A stretch of DNA of 64,000 nt from the NCBI RefSeq assembly GCF_000488215.1, contig NZ_KI530712.1:934881-998880 (forward strand), written 5' to 3'. The stretch is from Acinetobacter nectaris CIP 110549 (GTDB lineage: Bacteria > Pseudomonadota > Gammaproteobacteria > Pseudomonadales > Moraxellaceae). Below, in pieces: positions 29,522 to 38,250 of the stretch. Position 1 is the first letter of the stretch, and each line of letters begins with the position of its first letter. Both the position numbers and the translations under genes were made by a program. Below the pieces are notes generated by a model that saw only the letters and a list, made by a program, of their open reading frames with translations, was not told where the DNA came from and ran no database searches.

Positions 29522-29531
29522 AACCAATCTC

Positions 29532-29553
29532 ATGCCACTGTTAAAAGTGGCAT
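29532..29553 (+). terminator. hairpin at end of the PLD-fold gene
   Basis: ATGCCACT (29532-29539), loop GTTAAA, AGTGGCAT (29546-29553). The tail ATTTACTATA is only weakly U-rich. Nearly the same hairpin as the cysH terminator. Confidence 0.6.
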
Positions 29554-29564
29554 ATTTACTATAA

Positions 29565-29601
29565 AAATACCATTAATCTTAAAGTAATATTAATGGTATT
29601 T
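29565..29601. repeat. 13-bp perfect inverted repeat
   Basis: AAATACCATTAAT (29565-29577) and ATTAATGGTATTT (29589-29601), 11-nt spacer, just after the PLD-gene hairpin. Without a clear T-run on either side; could act as a second weak terminator. Confidence 0.6.
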
Positions 29602-29712
29602 ATATTTAAAAAGTATTAATAAAACACATTTCCATAAATAAAAATAAATATTGTCTATAATTCCAACAACTTACTTCACAATTGGCAAAATGCTATATAC
29701 AACTACATAAAA

Positions 29713-29728
29713 TGTGAATATAATCACA
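29713..29728. promoter_or_regulatory. CRP/Vfr-type binding site
   Basis: TGTGA-ATATAA-TCACA is an exact match to the core CRP consensus TGTGA-N6-TCACA. Its centre (29720.5) is roughly 73-75 nt upstream of the start point expected from the promoter at 29761-29789, close to a usual class I activator position. Confidence 0.55.
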
Positions 29729-29760
29729 CTTATTGATTAATCATCAAACTAATTTTAGAG

Positions 29761-29789
29761 TTGACTTGCATTTTATTCCAAGATATATA
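29761..29789 (+). promoter_or_regulatory. strong sigma-70-type promoter, orphan
   Basis: -35 TTGACT (29761-29766), exact 17-nt spacer, -10 TATATA (29784-29789). The -10 box is bracketed by a 9-bp inverted repeat TTATTCCAA (29773-29781) / TTGGAATAA (29800-29808) that could be an operator. The nearest gene downstream on this strand starts at 30075, so the leader would be about 280 nt, or the product is a small RNA. Confidence 0.55.
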
Positions 29790-29794
29790 TCAGA

Positions 29795-29895
29795 TAAATT
29801 TGGAATAACTATCAAGATAGTTCTAAGTTTTCAAAAAAGGTATCATTTCAATGTGTTTATTTATTTTTAAAACATATTAAAATGATACCTTTTAA
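29795..29895 (+). ncRNA. candidate small structured RNA (tentative)
   Basis: Predicted transcript from the promoter at 29761. It would begin with the hairpin AACTATC-AA-GATAGTT (29807-29822), followed by a long hairpin: 29835-29858 pairs with 29870-29893, a 24-bp stem with one mismatch (29849/29879), one G-U pair and an 11-nt A/T loop. The stem ends CCTTTTAAAT, a weak terminator-like tail. It could instead be the leader of the roadblock gene. No family is recognised. Confidence 0.3.
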
Positions 29896-29972
29896 ATATC
29901 TTATGATTTAAGATTATTTAAAAGGAACTACTGTACTCGTTACAGTAAAATATCAAACATTTTTATTTGGGA

Positions 29973-29990
29973 TGTTTCGAAATCGAAACA
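29973..29990 (+). terminator. short hairpin with T-run, terminator-like
   Basis: TGTTTCGA (29973-29980), AA, TCGAAACA (29983-29990), followed by CTTTTTAG. It would stop or attenuate transcription from the promoter at 29761 before the roadblock gene. Confidence 0.4.
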
Positions 29991-30074
29991 CTTTTTAGCG
30001 AATTTTTTCGCATTTTATATGATTCTATTAACTCAAATTAACAGAATCAGTTTTAATTCTTTGGAGAAGCGGCA

Positions 30075-30431
30075 ATGGCTATTAAATTAGAAGTTTTAAG
30101 TGACGAACTTGATGGTTTTATCGCAGCATCACTTGTAGATAGCGAAAGTGGTTTACCTCTTGCAACTGAAGGTACAGGTATTGACTTAGACCTTGCATCT
30201 GCAGGAAACACTGAAGTAGTTCGTGCAAAAAGAAAAGTTGCACAATCTCTTGGCCTAGATGATACCATTGAAGATATCCTAATTACTTTGGCTGAACAGT
30301 ATCACTTGATTCGCCCATTAAAAGGTAACAAAGACTTATTTTTATATATCGCTTTAGATCGTAAAAAAGCAAACCTTGCAATGGCTCGCCATGTATTAAA
30401 GAAATTTGAGACTCAATTAGATTTCTCATAA
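30075..30431 (+). CDS. roadblock/LC7-like small protein (putative)
   Basis: 118-aa cytoplasmic protein starting at ATG 30075 with GGAG 9 nt upstream. The layout fits a single roadblock/LC7 (MglB-type) fold: an N-terminal helix (about 8-20), a GLPLATEG beta-turn (26-33), a long central helix (about 46-78), strands around [19 protein letters not shown] and a C-terminal helix (97-114). Such proteins dimerise and regulate small GTPases or act as scaffolds, but no GTPase gene is adjacent. Assignment rests on fold-like pattern only. It ends at a perfect terminator. Confidence 0.6.
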   Translation: MAIKLEVLSDELDGFIAASLVDSESGLPLATEGTGIDLDLASAGNTEVVRAKRKVAQSLGLDDTIEDILITLAEQYHLIRPLKGNKDLFLYIALDRKKANLAMARHVLKKFETQLDFS

Positions 30432-30450
30432 GTTTTATAAGCATAATATT

Positions 30451-30484
30451 AAAAAGCGAATAAATATTTATTCGCTTTTTTTAT
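30451..30484. terminator. bidirectional terminator, roadblock gene / small membrane ORF
   Basis: A 30-nt perfect palindrome (30451-30480): AAAAAGCGAATAAAT and its exact complement, with T-runs on both strands. It serves the converging genes on both sides. Confidence 0.88.
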
Positions 30485-30495
30485 ATAAAAAACCT

Positions 30496-30657
30496 TTACG
30501 GCATATCTGCACCAACAGCAATAATAACACCTACACAAAAAAGTAAAGCATACAGTGCAAACCAAAAAATCATACGATTAAAAGCCTTTTTTGAAATTTT
30601 ACTATCTGCATACTGTGGTGGTTTTCTCGAAACATCTTCTTTCATGTCAGTTCTCAT
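30496..30657 (-). CDS. small single-pass membrane protein, 53 aa
   Basis: Read directly from the reverse strand: ATG 30657, TAA 30496-30498. The N-terminal half is polar and basic (MRTDMKEDVSRKPPQYADSK); residues 29-49 (MIFWFALYALLFCVGVIIAVG) form one TM helix. The inner ATG at 30645 has GAG 7 nt upstream and may be the true start (49 aa). It shares a bidirectional terminator with the roadblock gene. No family recognised, but the charge-then-TM design is typical of real small membrane proteins. Confidence 0.65.
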   Translation of the reverse strand: MRTDMKEDVSRKPPQYADSKISKKAFNRMIFWFALYALLFCVGVIIAVGADMP

Positions 30658-30802
30658 CACTTGCAATATAAATATTATTATCTAAAGATTAGTAACAAAC
30701 ATGTAGATACAGTTTTTGATTAAAAAACTATAACAGATTCCACCTATATACCTTATTTTCTAACAATCTGTTATAACTTACTTATGATTTAACAAAAATT
30801 TA

Positions 30803-32281
30803 ATGATTATGTATAAGTCTGAAAAGCTTGTTCAACATATTAAACAACTGATTGAAAATGGTAGCTACTCAGCCAATACCAAGCTACCTTCTCTTCGAGC
30901 TCAGGCACAAGTAACTGGCTATAGTCTCATGACTATTTTAAATGCATATCAAACATTAATCGCTGAAGGACGAGTATACTCAAAAGAAAAATCAGGCTTC
31001 TTTATTTCAGAATATAATTATAATACCTATCAAAAAACCAATACAGTAGAAACATCTCAACCTCAGAAAATTAAAATAAACTCAAAAGTATTCTCTTATC
31101 TCAAACAAACTCAGGCATCTGATTATATTTATTTTAGCTCTGCCTTCCCTGATGAACAGTGCCTTTACAATACAAAGATTATGAAAATATTGGCACATTA
31201 TGCACAACAAAAACCAATAGGTACGACAAATAAGAATATGCCTCCAGGTAACTTAAAGCTACGCCAACAAATAGCCAACCGTTATATTTTACAAGGTATT
31301 CCAACGCAAGCTGATGACATCATTATTACATCAGGTGCACTAGATGCTCTTAATTTAGCATTACAAACACTCACCCAAACAGGCGACTATATTTTATTAC
31401 AAGACACCATTTTTTATGGAGCATGGCAAGCTGCTGAACGCTTAGGACTACAGGTAATTACCTTACCTACACACCCACAATATGGGTTTAATTTGCAAGC
31501 ATTTGAAGACCTATTACAAGCTTACCCCATTAAAGTTTGTTCGTTCATGCTTAACAGTCATAATCCGATAGGCTTTACTGTAAATGATAAAATTAAAGAG
31601 AAAATTGCTAGTTTATTAGAAAAATATCAGGTTTATCTTATTGAGGATGATACCTATCAAGAGCTTTATTATTTTGGTCAAAAACCCCTACCAATGTGTT
31701 ATTTTGAGCACCAAAACCGCGTATTACACTGCTCATCTTTTTCAAAGGTTCTTGGCGCAAATATTCGCATTGGTTGGGTACGCACAGAAACATTCTCAGA
31801 GAAAATCCAACACTTACAACTTATGAGTACCCTTGCAGCAAATACATTAATTCAAGAAACTTTAGCAAATTTCATTGCAACACCTTATTACGATAAGCAT
31901 TTACAAAAACTGAGAAAACAACTTTATCAAAGAAAGAACCTACTCTACCACTTATTACTAAGATACCTTCCTTCCTCATGCCATATTCATTATTATTCAA
32001 GTGGCTATTTTCTATGGATAGAACTACCCAATCACCTCAATAGCACGGCGTTATTTCAAATACTTTTAAGTCAAAATATTGGTATCACACCAAGCCACCT
32101 TTTTAGTATTCATGAAGTACCGCACAACTACATTCGAATAAACAGTTCATTTCATATGGACTCTCAGCATAAGCAAGCCATTATCTCGCTTGCTCATGCC
32201 ATCAAATACCTTATATATCAGAGAATGCCTGCGCTATTACATTACTTTAAAACTGACTCAAATGCTTTTAGACGCTTATGA
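30803..32281 (+). CDS. MocR/GntR-type regulator with aminotransferase domain
   Basis: 492-aa transcription factor. An N-terminal GntR-type winged helix (about 3-70: TKLPSLRAQAQVTGYSLMTI is the recognition region) is joined by a linker (about 75-100) to a fold type I PLP domain (about 110-480). The PLP-binding Lys is in SSFSKVLGANIRIGW, with the Asp of LIEDDTYQELY pairing to the pyridine nitrogen. Relatives (YdcR, PdxR, GabR) sense amines, amino acids or PLP. The target is often divergent or adjacent; here the upstream neighbour is a small membrane gene. Its 3' end overlaps sbmA on the other strand by 40 bp. Confidence 0.9.
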   Translation: MIMYKSEKLVQHIKQLIENGSYSANTKLPSLRAQAQVTGYSLMTILNAYQTLIAEGRVYSKEKSGFFISEYNYNTYQKTNTVETSQPQKIKINSKVFSYLKQTQASDYIYFSSAFPDEQCLYNTKIMKILAHYAQQKPIGTTNKNMPPGNLKLRQQIANRYILQGIPTQADDIIITSGALDALNLALQTLTQTGDYILLQDTIFYGAWQAAERLGLQVITLPTHPQYGFNLQAFEDLLQAYPIKVCSFMLNSHNPIGFTVNDKIKEKIASLLEKYQVYLIEDDTYQELYYFGQKPLPMCYFEHQNRVLHCSSFSKVLGANIRIGWVRTETFSEKIQHLQLMSTLAANTLIQETLANFIATPYYDKHLQKLRKQLYQRKNLLYHLLLRYLPSSCHIHYYSSGYFLWIELPNHLNSTALFQILLSQNIGITPSHLFSIHEVPHNYIRINSSFHMDSQHKQAIISLAHAIKYLIYQRMPALLHYFKTDSNAFRRL

Positions 32282-33435
32282 ATTGAAAGTAACTCAATGA
32301 TGGTTTTCCAAGAATTGATTAAATATTGAAAAGAGCCCCGAACCCTATCAAATACATTACTAATTTGGGTCAATAACCCTAATGTCAGTGCACCTGAAGC
32401 AATGGATGGAAATAAAACAACTAAACTAAATAAAATATCAAGTTGTAAGTACCAAATGCTTATTAAGTTAAAATATGCATAATGAAAGTACAGCCTAAAA
32501 TAATTCACCTGCACATTAGAAAATAGGTCTTTCAACTTTACAGGTTGCGCATAGGCATCACTATCTTCACCATATACAAGTTCTTTACGATAAGCAGCTT
32601 CAACTTTTTGGTTATTAAATTCAAGTCCCGGAAGCTTAATACCTACAGCCATCATTAAAATTGTACCAAATAAAGACCAGAAGATTGCTGCCCATACAAG
32701 ACCATGTGAAACCTCTCCCACAATAGGTAAAACCTTTACATGTTCTGATAACTGAAACAATACGGGCATGAATGCAATAAGTACCATAATGGCATTGATA
32801 AAACTAACACCTAAGCTCTCCATAATAGAAGCGAAGCGCATGGTATCTTCCTGCACACGCTGAGAAGCACCTTCCATATGTCTCAGCTTTGCCCAGTACT
32901 GAATATAATATTCATTCATTGCCGTGCGCCAACGAAAAATATAATGGCTTGTAAAAAATGAATTAACAATTGCAACCGTGACATAAACCATAGCAATATA
33001 TACAAACGCTAATGTTCCAGCATAAAGATCTTGAACCTTACCACCTTTATTTGAAAGCATATTCTGGATTAAATCATAAAACGGGTTATACCACTCATTT
33101 AGGGTTACATTTACTTGAACACTAAACCAAATATTAAATAAAATAAATGCAGAACCCCAGATAGACCATGCATGCCACTTATGCTTTGCAATAATCTTCC
33201 AAAAACTTGCAAAAACAAGTACAGAAACAAAAAACCAAATATAAAACCAAATAAATGCTGGATATAGAAAACGACTAATTCCTATAGGTAAAACAGCTTT
33301 TTCATAGCCAGGTTTAAACCCAATATAAGTACCCCAATGTTGACCACCGAGATACCATAAACCAATACTCACAGCAGCCCATAGAAGCGCAGATAAAAAA
33401 AAGCGACGAGGCGCTGGGAAAAAAGACTCAAACAT
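32242..33435 (-). CDS. sbmA: SbmA/BacA-like peptide antibiotic transporter
   Basis: 397-aa inner-membrane transporter that imports peptides such as microcin B17, bleomycin and proline-rich antimicrobial peptides using the proton gradient. The N-terminus MFESFFPAPRRFFLSALLWA, the segment VSHGL, and RWRTAMNEYY, RVQEDTMRFAS, KLPGLEF and FPSIASGALTLGL match SbmA closely along the full length. About seven TM segments and no ABC ATPase domain. Its last 40 bp overlap the convergent MocR gene. Confidence 0.95.
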   Translation of the reverse strand: MFESFFPAPRRFFLSALLWAAVSIGLWYLGGQHWGTYIGFKPGYEKAVLPIGISRFLYPAFIWFYIWFFVSVLVFASFWKIIAKHKWHAWSIWGSAFILFNIWFSVQVNVTLNEWYNPFYDLIQNMLSNKGGKVQDLYAGTLAFVYIAMVYVTVAIVNSFFTSHYIFRWRTAMNEYYIQYWAKLRHMEGASQRVQEDTMRFASIMESLGVSFINAIMVLIAFMPVLFQLSEHVKVLPIVGEVSHGLVWAAIFWSLFGTILMMAVGIKLPGLEFNNQKVEAAYRKELVYGEDSDAYAQPVKLKDLFSNVQVNYFRLYFHYAYFNLISIWYLQLDILFSLVVLFPSIASGALTLGLLTQISNVFDRVRGSFQYLINSWKTIIELLSIHKRLKAFESVLK

Positions 33436-33796
33436 AAATTAAATAATTCCCAAAAATATCTTATATAGCCAATAATAATAAAAGCCATACATCCTATTTT
33501 TAATATGTATAAACACTATTAACTATTTTGACATTAATATTTAATACATCAGAATCATTTTTGTAACTGGTCTAATAGCACTAGTATTTCTCGTTTAATT
33601 TAACTATATTACGCTCAAACAAATATCCTAAAGTTAATGTATATCGAACTTAGCTTTAATTTACGCTAAAAAATATAAATTAAGCTATTTTTCAGATAGA
33701 TATACTTTTATAGCCTTTTCAATTTGTACTACAACGCAGACTATAATACATTTATGTCTTCAGCTAAGTGTGCCCCTTTTTTAAAGTGAAGTTTTT
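33436..33796. other. 361-bp gap between sbmA and lpxO
   Basis: Divergent promoter region, AT-rich. A near-perfect dyad TAGCTTTAATTTA ... TAAATTAAGCTA (one bulged base) lies around 33651-33690. A likely lpxO -10 box TATAAT is at 33742-33747. No ORF seen. Confidence 0.5.
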
Positions 33797-34702
33797 ATGT
33801 ATGCACTTATTATCATCGGAATATTCTTTGCTAGCCTAGCTTATACTTACTGTCGTGGTCATGTCCGTCTTAAACTTTCTAGACAATTATTTGACCATTC
33901 AACATTTTTAGGCCCAGTCAATATGTTTATGACTGGTTTCTCTAAACTGCCGAACAAGCCTTTTTTCGACCTGAAGGACTTTCCCGAACTACAACCATTA
34001 CAAGATAATTGGGAAATAATTAGAGAAGAAGCACTTCAACTAAATACACAAATCAAAGCAGCAGAAAGTAACAATGATGCAGGCTTTAACACTTTCTTTA
34101 AAAGAGGATGGAAACGATTTTATCTCAAGTGGTATAAAGAAACTCATCCATCTGCACAACAACTTTGTCCTAAGACAGTTGAAATATTAGAAAAAATTCC
34201 TTCAGTAAAAGCTGCAATGTTTGCAGAACTACCTGCAGGAAGCTACCTTGGTAAACACCGTGACCCATATGCGGGATCTGTACGTTATCATTTAGGACTA
34301 TCTACACCCAACAGCCCTGAATGTTTTATTGAGGTAGATAATGAGCGCCATAGTTGGAGAGATGGAGAAGCCACTTTATTTGATGAAACTTATGTACATT
34401 GGGCACAAAATAAAACAGACCAAACACGTATTATTTTATTCTGCGATATCGAACGCCCAATGAAATGGTCTTGGGCACAAAGTTTCAATCATTGGTTTGG
34501 TAGAAATGTGATGGCTGCTGCGAGCTCTCCAAATGATGCTCAAGACAAAACAGGTGGCATCAATAAAGCATTTAAGTACCTATATGCTATTCATATGAAA
34601 GGGCGCGCACTCAAAGAAAAAAACCGATCTATGTACTATTTCACAAAATGGGCGCTATTTTCTACGATCATTTTGCTAATTCTATTACCAAGTTTCATTT
34701 AA
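33797..34702 (+). CDS. lpxO: LpxO lipid A 2-hydroxylase
   Basis: 301-aa iron/2-oxoglutarate-dependent dioxygenase of the aspartyl/asparaginyl beta-hydroxylase family that 2-hydroxylates a secondary lipid A acyl chain at the cytoplasmic face of the inner membrane. N-terminal TM helix (1-17), catalytic core with the iron motif HRDPYAG (His-x-Asp) and the second His in HWAQNKTDQTRI, and a C-terminal TM helix (about 283-300). With PmrC and SbmA it adds to the envelope and antimicrobial-peptide theme of the window. Monocistronic with terminator. Confidence 0.93.
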   Translation: MYALIIIGIFFASLAYTYCRGHVRLKLSRQLFDHSTFLGPVNMFMTGFSKLPNKPFFDLKDFPELQPLQDNWEIIREEALQLNTQIKAAESNNDAGFNTFFKRGWKRFYLKWYKETHPSAQQLCPKTVEILEKIPSVKAAMFAELPAGSYLGKHRDPYAGSVRYHLGLSTPNSPECFIEVDNERHSWRDGEATLFDETYVHWAQNKTDQTRIILFCDIERPMKWSWAQSFNHWFGRNVMAAASSPNDAQDKTGGINKAFKYLYAIHMKGRALKEKNRSMYYFTKWALFSTIILLILLPSFI

Positions 34703-34714
34703 AATATAACGAAA

Positions 34715-34748
34715 AGCAGATGCAATACTTTGTATCTGCTATTTTTTA
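34715..34748 (+). terminator. lpxO terminator
   Basis: AGCAGAT (34715-34721) / ATCTGCT (34734-34740) with a 12-nt loop, then ATTTTTT. Confidence 0.75.
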
Positions 34749-34821
34749 AGTAATAATATATAGAAAGATACACTGACTTTAAAAGATCAGATAAACTCTT
34801 AGTGTTTTACTGATGTTATCG

Positions 34822-36257
<1,436 letters not shown>

Positions 36258-36262
36258 TATGA

Positions 36263-36296
36263 AAAAAAACTGCTCTAAGTGAGCAGTTTTTTTTAT
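36263..36296. terminator. argG terminator
   Basis: AAAACTGCTC (36266-36275), loop TAAGT, GAGCAGTTTT (36281-36290) and a long T-run. Confidence 0.9.
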
Positions 36297-36401
36297 CTGT
36301 TACTTCTAATTTCTTTCATGTGCATCAATTCAAGAAAGACAGCATTATGCTTTTTTGAGTTTATGCATTATCATTTATTTTATTTTTAGTTTGAAAAGAC
36401 A

Positions 36402-37436
36402 TTGAATACAATAACACTGACTCAGCCAGACGATTGGCATGTCCATTTAAGAGATGGTCTTGCACTTGAACGTACAGTACCTGATTTAGCAAAACAATTT
36501 CGTCGCGCAATCTGTATGCCTAATCTTGTACCTCCTGTCAAAACAGTAGATGAGGCAATCGCATACCGCAATCGTATTATGCAGCATGTGCCAGAGGGAA
36601 ATTTATTTGACCCTCGTATGGTACTTTATTTTACAGATCAAACGCCTCCAGATGAAATAGCTAAAATCAAAGCATCAAACTGTGTAAATGCAATTAAACT
36701 TTACCCTGCTGGCGCAACAACCAATTCGGATAATGGTGTCAGTGATATTCGCAAAGTTTATGCCACTATTGAAGAAATGGAAAAACATCAAATTCCATTA
36801 CTACTTCATGGTGAAGTTACCCATAAACATGTTGATATTTTTGATAGAGAAAAACGCTTTTTAGATGAAGTTCTTTCTCCTTTAATTCAACAATTCCCTG
36901 ATTTAAAAATTGTACTTGAGCACATTACAACAAGCGATGCTGCAAACTTTGTACTTGAGCAAAGTAAAAAAGTAGCTGCAACAATTACACCTCAACATTT
37001 GCTATTTAACCGTAACGACATGTTGGTGGGTGGTGTAAAACCTCACTTGTATTGTCTGCCAATATTAAAGCGTCAAACACATCAAACCACACTCCTTGAA
37101 GTGGCAACAAGTGGCAATCCTAAATTCTTTTTAGGGACAGATAGTGCCCCTCATGCACAAAATGCGAAAGAAAATGCATGTGGCTGTGCAGGTTGTTACA
37201 GTGCACCTACTGCAATTGAACTGTATGCACAAGCATTCGATCAAGTGGGTCGTATAGAACGTCTTGAAGGATTTGCAAGTCATTTTGGTGCTGATTTCTA
37301 TGGACTACCTCGAAATACAGATACCATTACACTCAAAAAAGAAGATCAAGTTATTCCTGAACGTCTAGACTATTTAGAAGATCAGCAAATTATTCCACTC
37401 TATGCTGGACAAACCATTCAATGGAGAAAAGTGTGA
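36402..37436 (+). CDS. pyrC: dihydroorotase
   Basis: 344-aa zinc amidohydrolase for the third step of pyrimidine synthesis. The zinc motif HVHLRDG ([12 protein letters not shown]) is at the N-terminus; the carbamylated Lys is in [16 protein letters not shown], the later His ligands in LLLHGEV and LEHITT, and the catalytic Asp in LGTDSAPH. There is no upstream ATG: translation starts at TTG 36402 ([12 protein letters not shown]). The stop TGA overlaps the start of rnt as GTGA. Confidence 0.95.
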   Translation: MNTITLTQPDDWHVHLRDGLALERTVPDLAKQFRRAICMPNLVPPVKTVDEAIAYRNRIMQHVPEGNLFDPRMVLYFTDQTPPDEIAKIKASNCVNAIKLYPAGATTNSDNGVSDIRKVYATIEEMEKHQIPLLLHGEVTHKHVDIFDREKRFLDEVLSPLIQQFPDLKIVLEHITTSDAANFVLEQSKKVAATITPQHLLFNRNDMLVGGVKPHLYCLPILKRQTHQTTLLEVATSGNPKFFLGTDSAPHAQNAKENACGCAGCYSAPTAIELYAQAFDQVGRIERLEGFASHFGADFYGLPRNTDTITLKKEDQVIPERLDYLEDQQIIPLYAGQTIQWRKV

Positions 37437-38083
37437 CATCAGCAGAAAATGTCCCTGTTATTGGCCAACGATTTCGTGGTTTTCTACCTGTTGTTGTAGA
37501 TGTTGAAACCGCAGGATTTAATGCTCAAACAGATGCTCTACTTGAAATCGCATGTATTCCTATCGTATATAACGATAAAGGTATTTTTGTGCCGGGTGAA
37601 GCAATACATGCACATATTAACCCTTTTGAAGGTGCAAACTTAGATCGTCGCTCTCTAGACTTTATTGGTATTGATCCTTTTAATCCATTACGCATGGCAA
37701 TGGCTGAAGATGAGAAAAGTGCATTAAAACGCATTTTCAAATCACTGACAGAAGTGCGCCGTCAACAAAAATGCTCACATGCGGTTTTAGTTGGACACAA
37801 TGCACACTTTGACCTTGGCTTTTTACGCGCAGCGATTGATCGTACAGGTACAAAAAACCAGAATCCTTTCCACAGCTTTTCTGTATTTGATACCGTTACT
37901 CTTAGCGCAGTCATGTTTGGACAAACAGTGCTTGCAAAATCTTGCATTCAGGCAGGTATTGAGTTCGATGGCAATGAAGCACATTCTGCACTCTATGACA
38001 CAGAAAAAACTGCTGAGTTATTTTGCTATATTTTAAATAAGTTAGCACCTCACGTACTTGACAACCTACTATCTTCGACATAG
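37433..38083 (+). CDS. rnt: ribonuclease T
   Basis: 3'-to-5' exoribonuclease trimming tRNA and 23S rRNA ends, DEDDh family, acts as a dimer. Catalytic acids in [11 protein letters not shown] and [10 protein letters not shown]; the His and last Asp in [14 protein letters not shown]. Start: GTG 37433 has GGAG at 6-nt spacing and overlaps the pyrC stop; ATG at 37421 is possible but lacks a ribosome site. The gene is followed closely by tRNA-Glu, a natural substrate class. Confidence 0.93.
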   Translation: MTSAENVPVIGQRFRGFLPVVVDVETAGFNAQTDALLEIACIPIVYNDKGIFVPGEAIHAHINPFEGANLDRRSLDFIGIDPFNPLRMAMAEDEKSALKRIFKSLTEVRRQQKCSHAVLVGHNAHFDLGFLRAAIDRTGTKNQNPFHSFSVFDTVTLSAVMFGQTVLAKSCIQAGIEFDGNEAHSALYDTEKTAELFCYILNKLAPHVLDNLLSST

Positions 38084-38102
38084 AATGGCGCCTCTTCTAT
38101 AC

Positions 38103-38178
38103 GTCCCTATCGTCTAGAGGCCTAGGACATCGCCCTTTCACGGCGGTAACCGGGGTTCGAATCCCCGTAGGGACGCCA
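38103..38178 (+). tRNA. tRNA-Glu (anticodon TTC)
   Basis: Cloverleaf: acceptor GTCCCTA/TAGGGAC, D-arm region CGTCTAGAGGCCTAGGACA, anticodon loop CTTTCAC in a TCGCC/GGCGG-type stem, T-arm CGGGG-TTCGAAT-CCCCG, CCA encoded at 38176-38178. 76 nt, very like E. coli tRNA-Glu. Terminator follows. Confidence 0.98.
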
Positions 38179-38185
38179 GATTTTT

Positions 38186-38217
38186 AAAGCTCACATAAAA
38201 ATGTGAGCTTTTTTTAT
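38186..38217 (+). terminator. terminator after tRNA-Glu
   Basis: AAAGCTCACAT (38186-38196), loop AAAA, ATGTGAGCTTT (38201-38211) and T-run. Confidence 0.9.
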
Positions 38218-38218
38218 A

Positions 38219-38244
38219 CAAAAAAGGAGGATAAACCTCCTTTC
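38219..38244 (-). terminator. mltD terminator
   Basis: AAAGGAGG (38224-38231), loop ATAAA, CCTCCTTT (38237-38244), with the T-run on the reverse strand. Ends the leftward LysM gene. Confidence 0.85.
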
Positions 38245-38250
38245 TTTATT

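Larger units (their letters stand above)
29522..30074. other. 553-bp gene-free region dense in inverted repeats
   Basis: No ORF with a start and ribosome site is visible on either strand. It contains at least ten dyads: 29532-29553, 29565-29601, 29773-29808, 29807-29822, 29835-29893, 29898-29914, 29929-29947, 29973-29990, 29998-30011 and 30021-30048. It also holds a CRP-like site and a strong sigma-70-type promoter. It may encode a structured small RNA or a long regulated leader for the roadblock gene. Confidence 0.6.
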
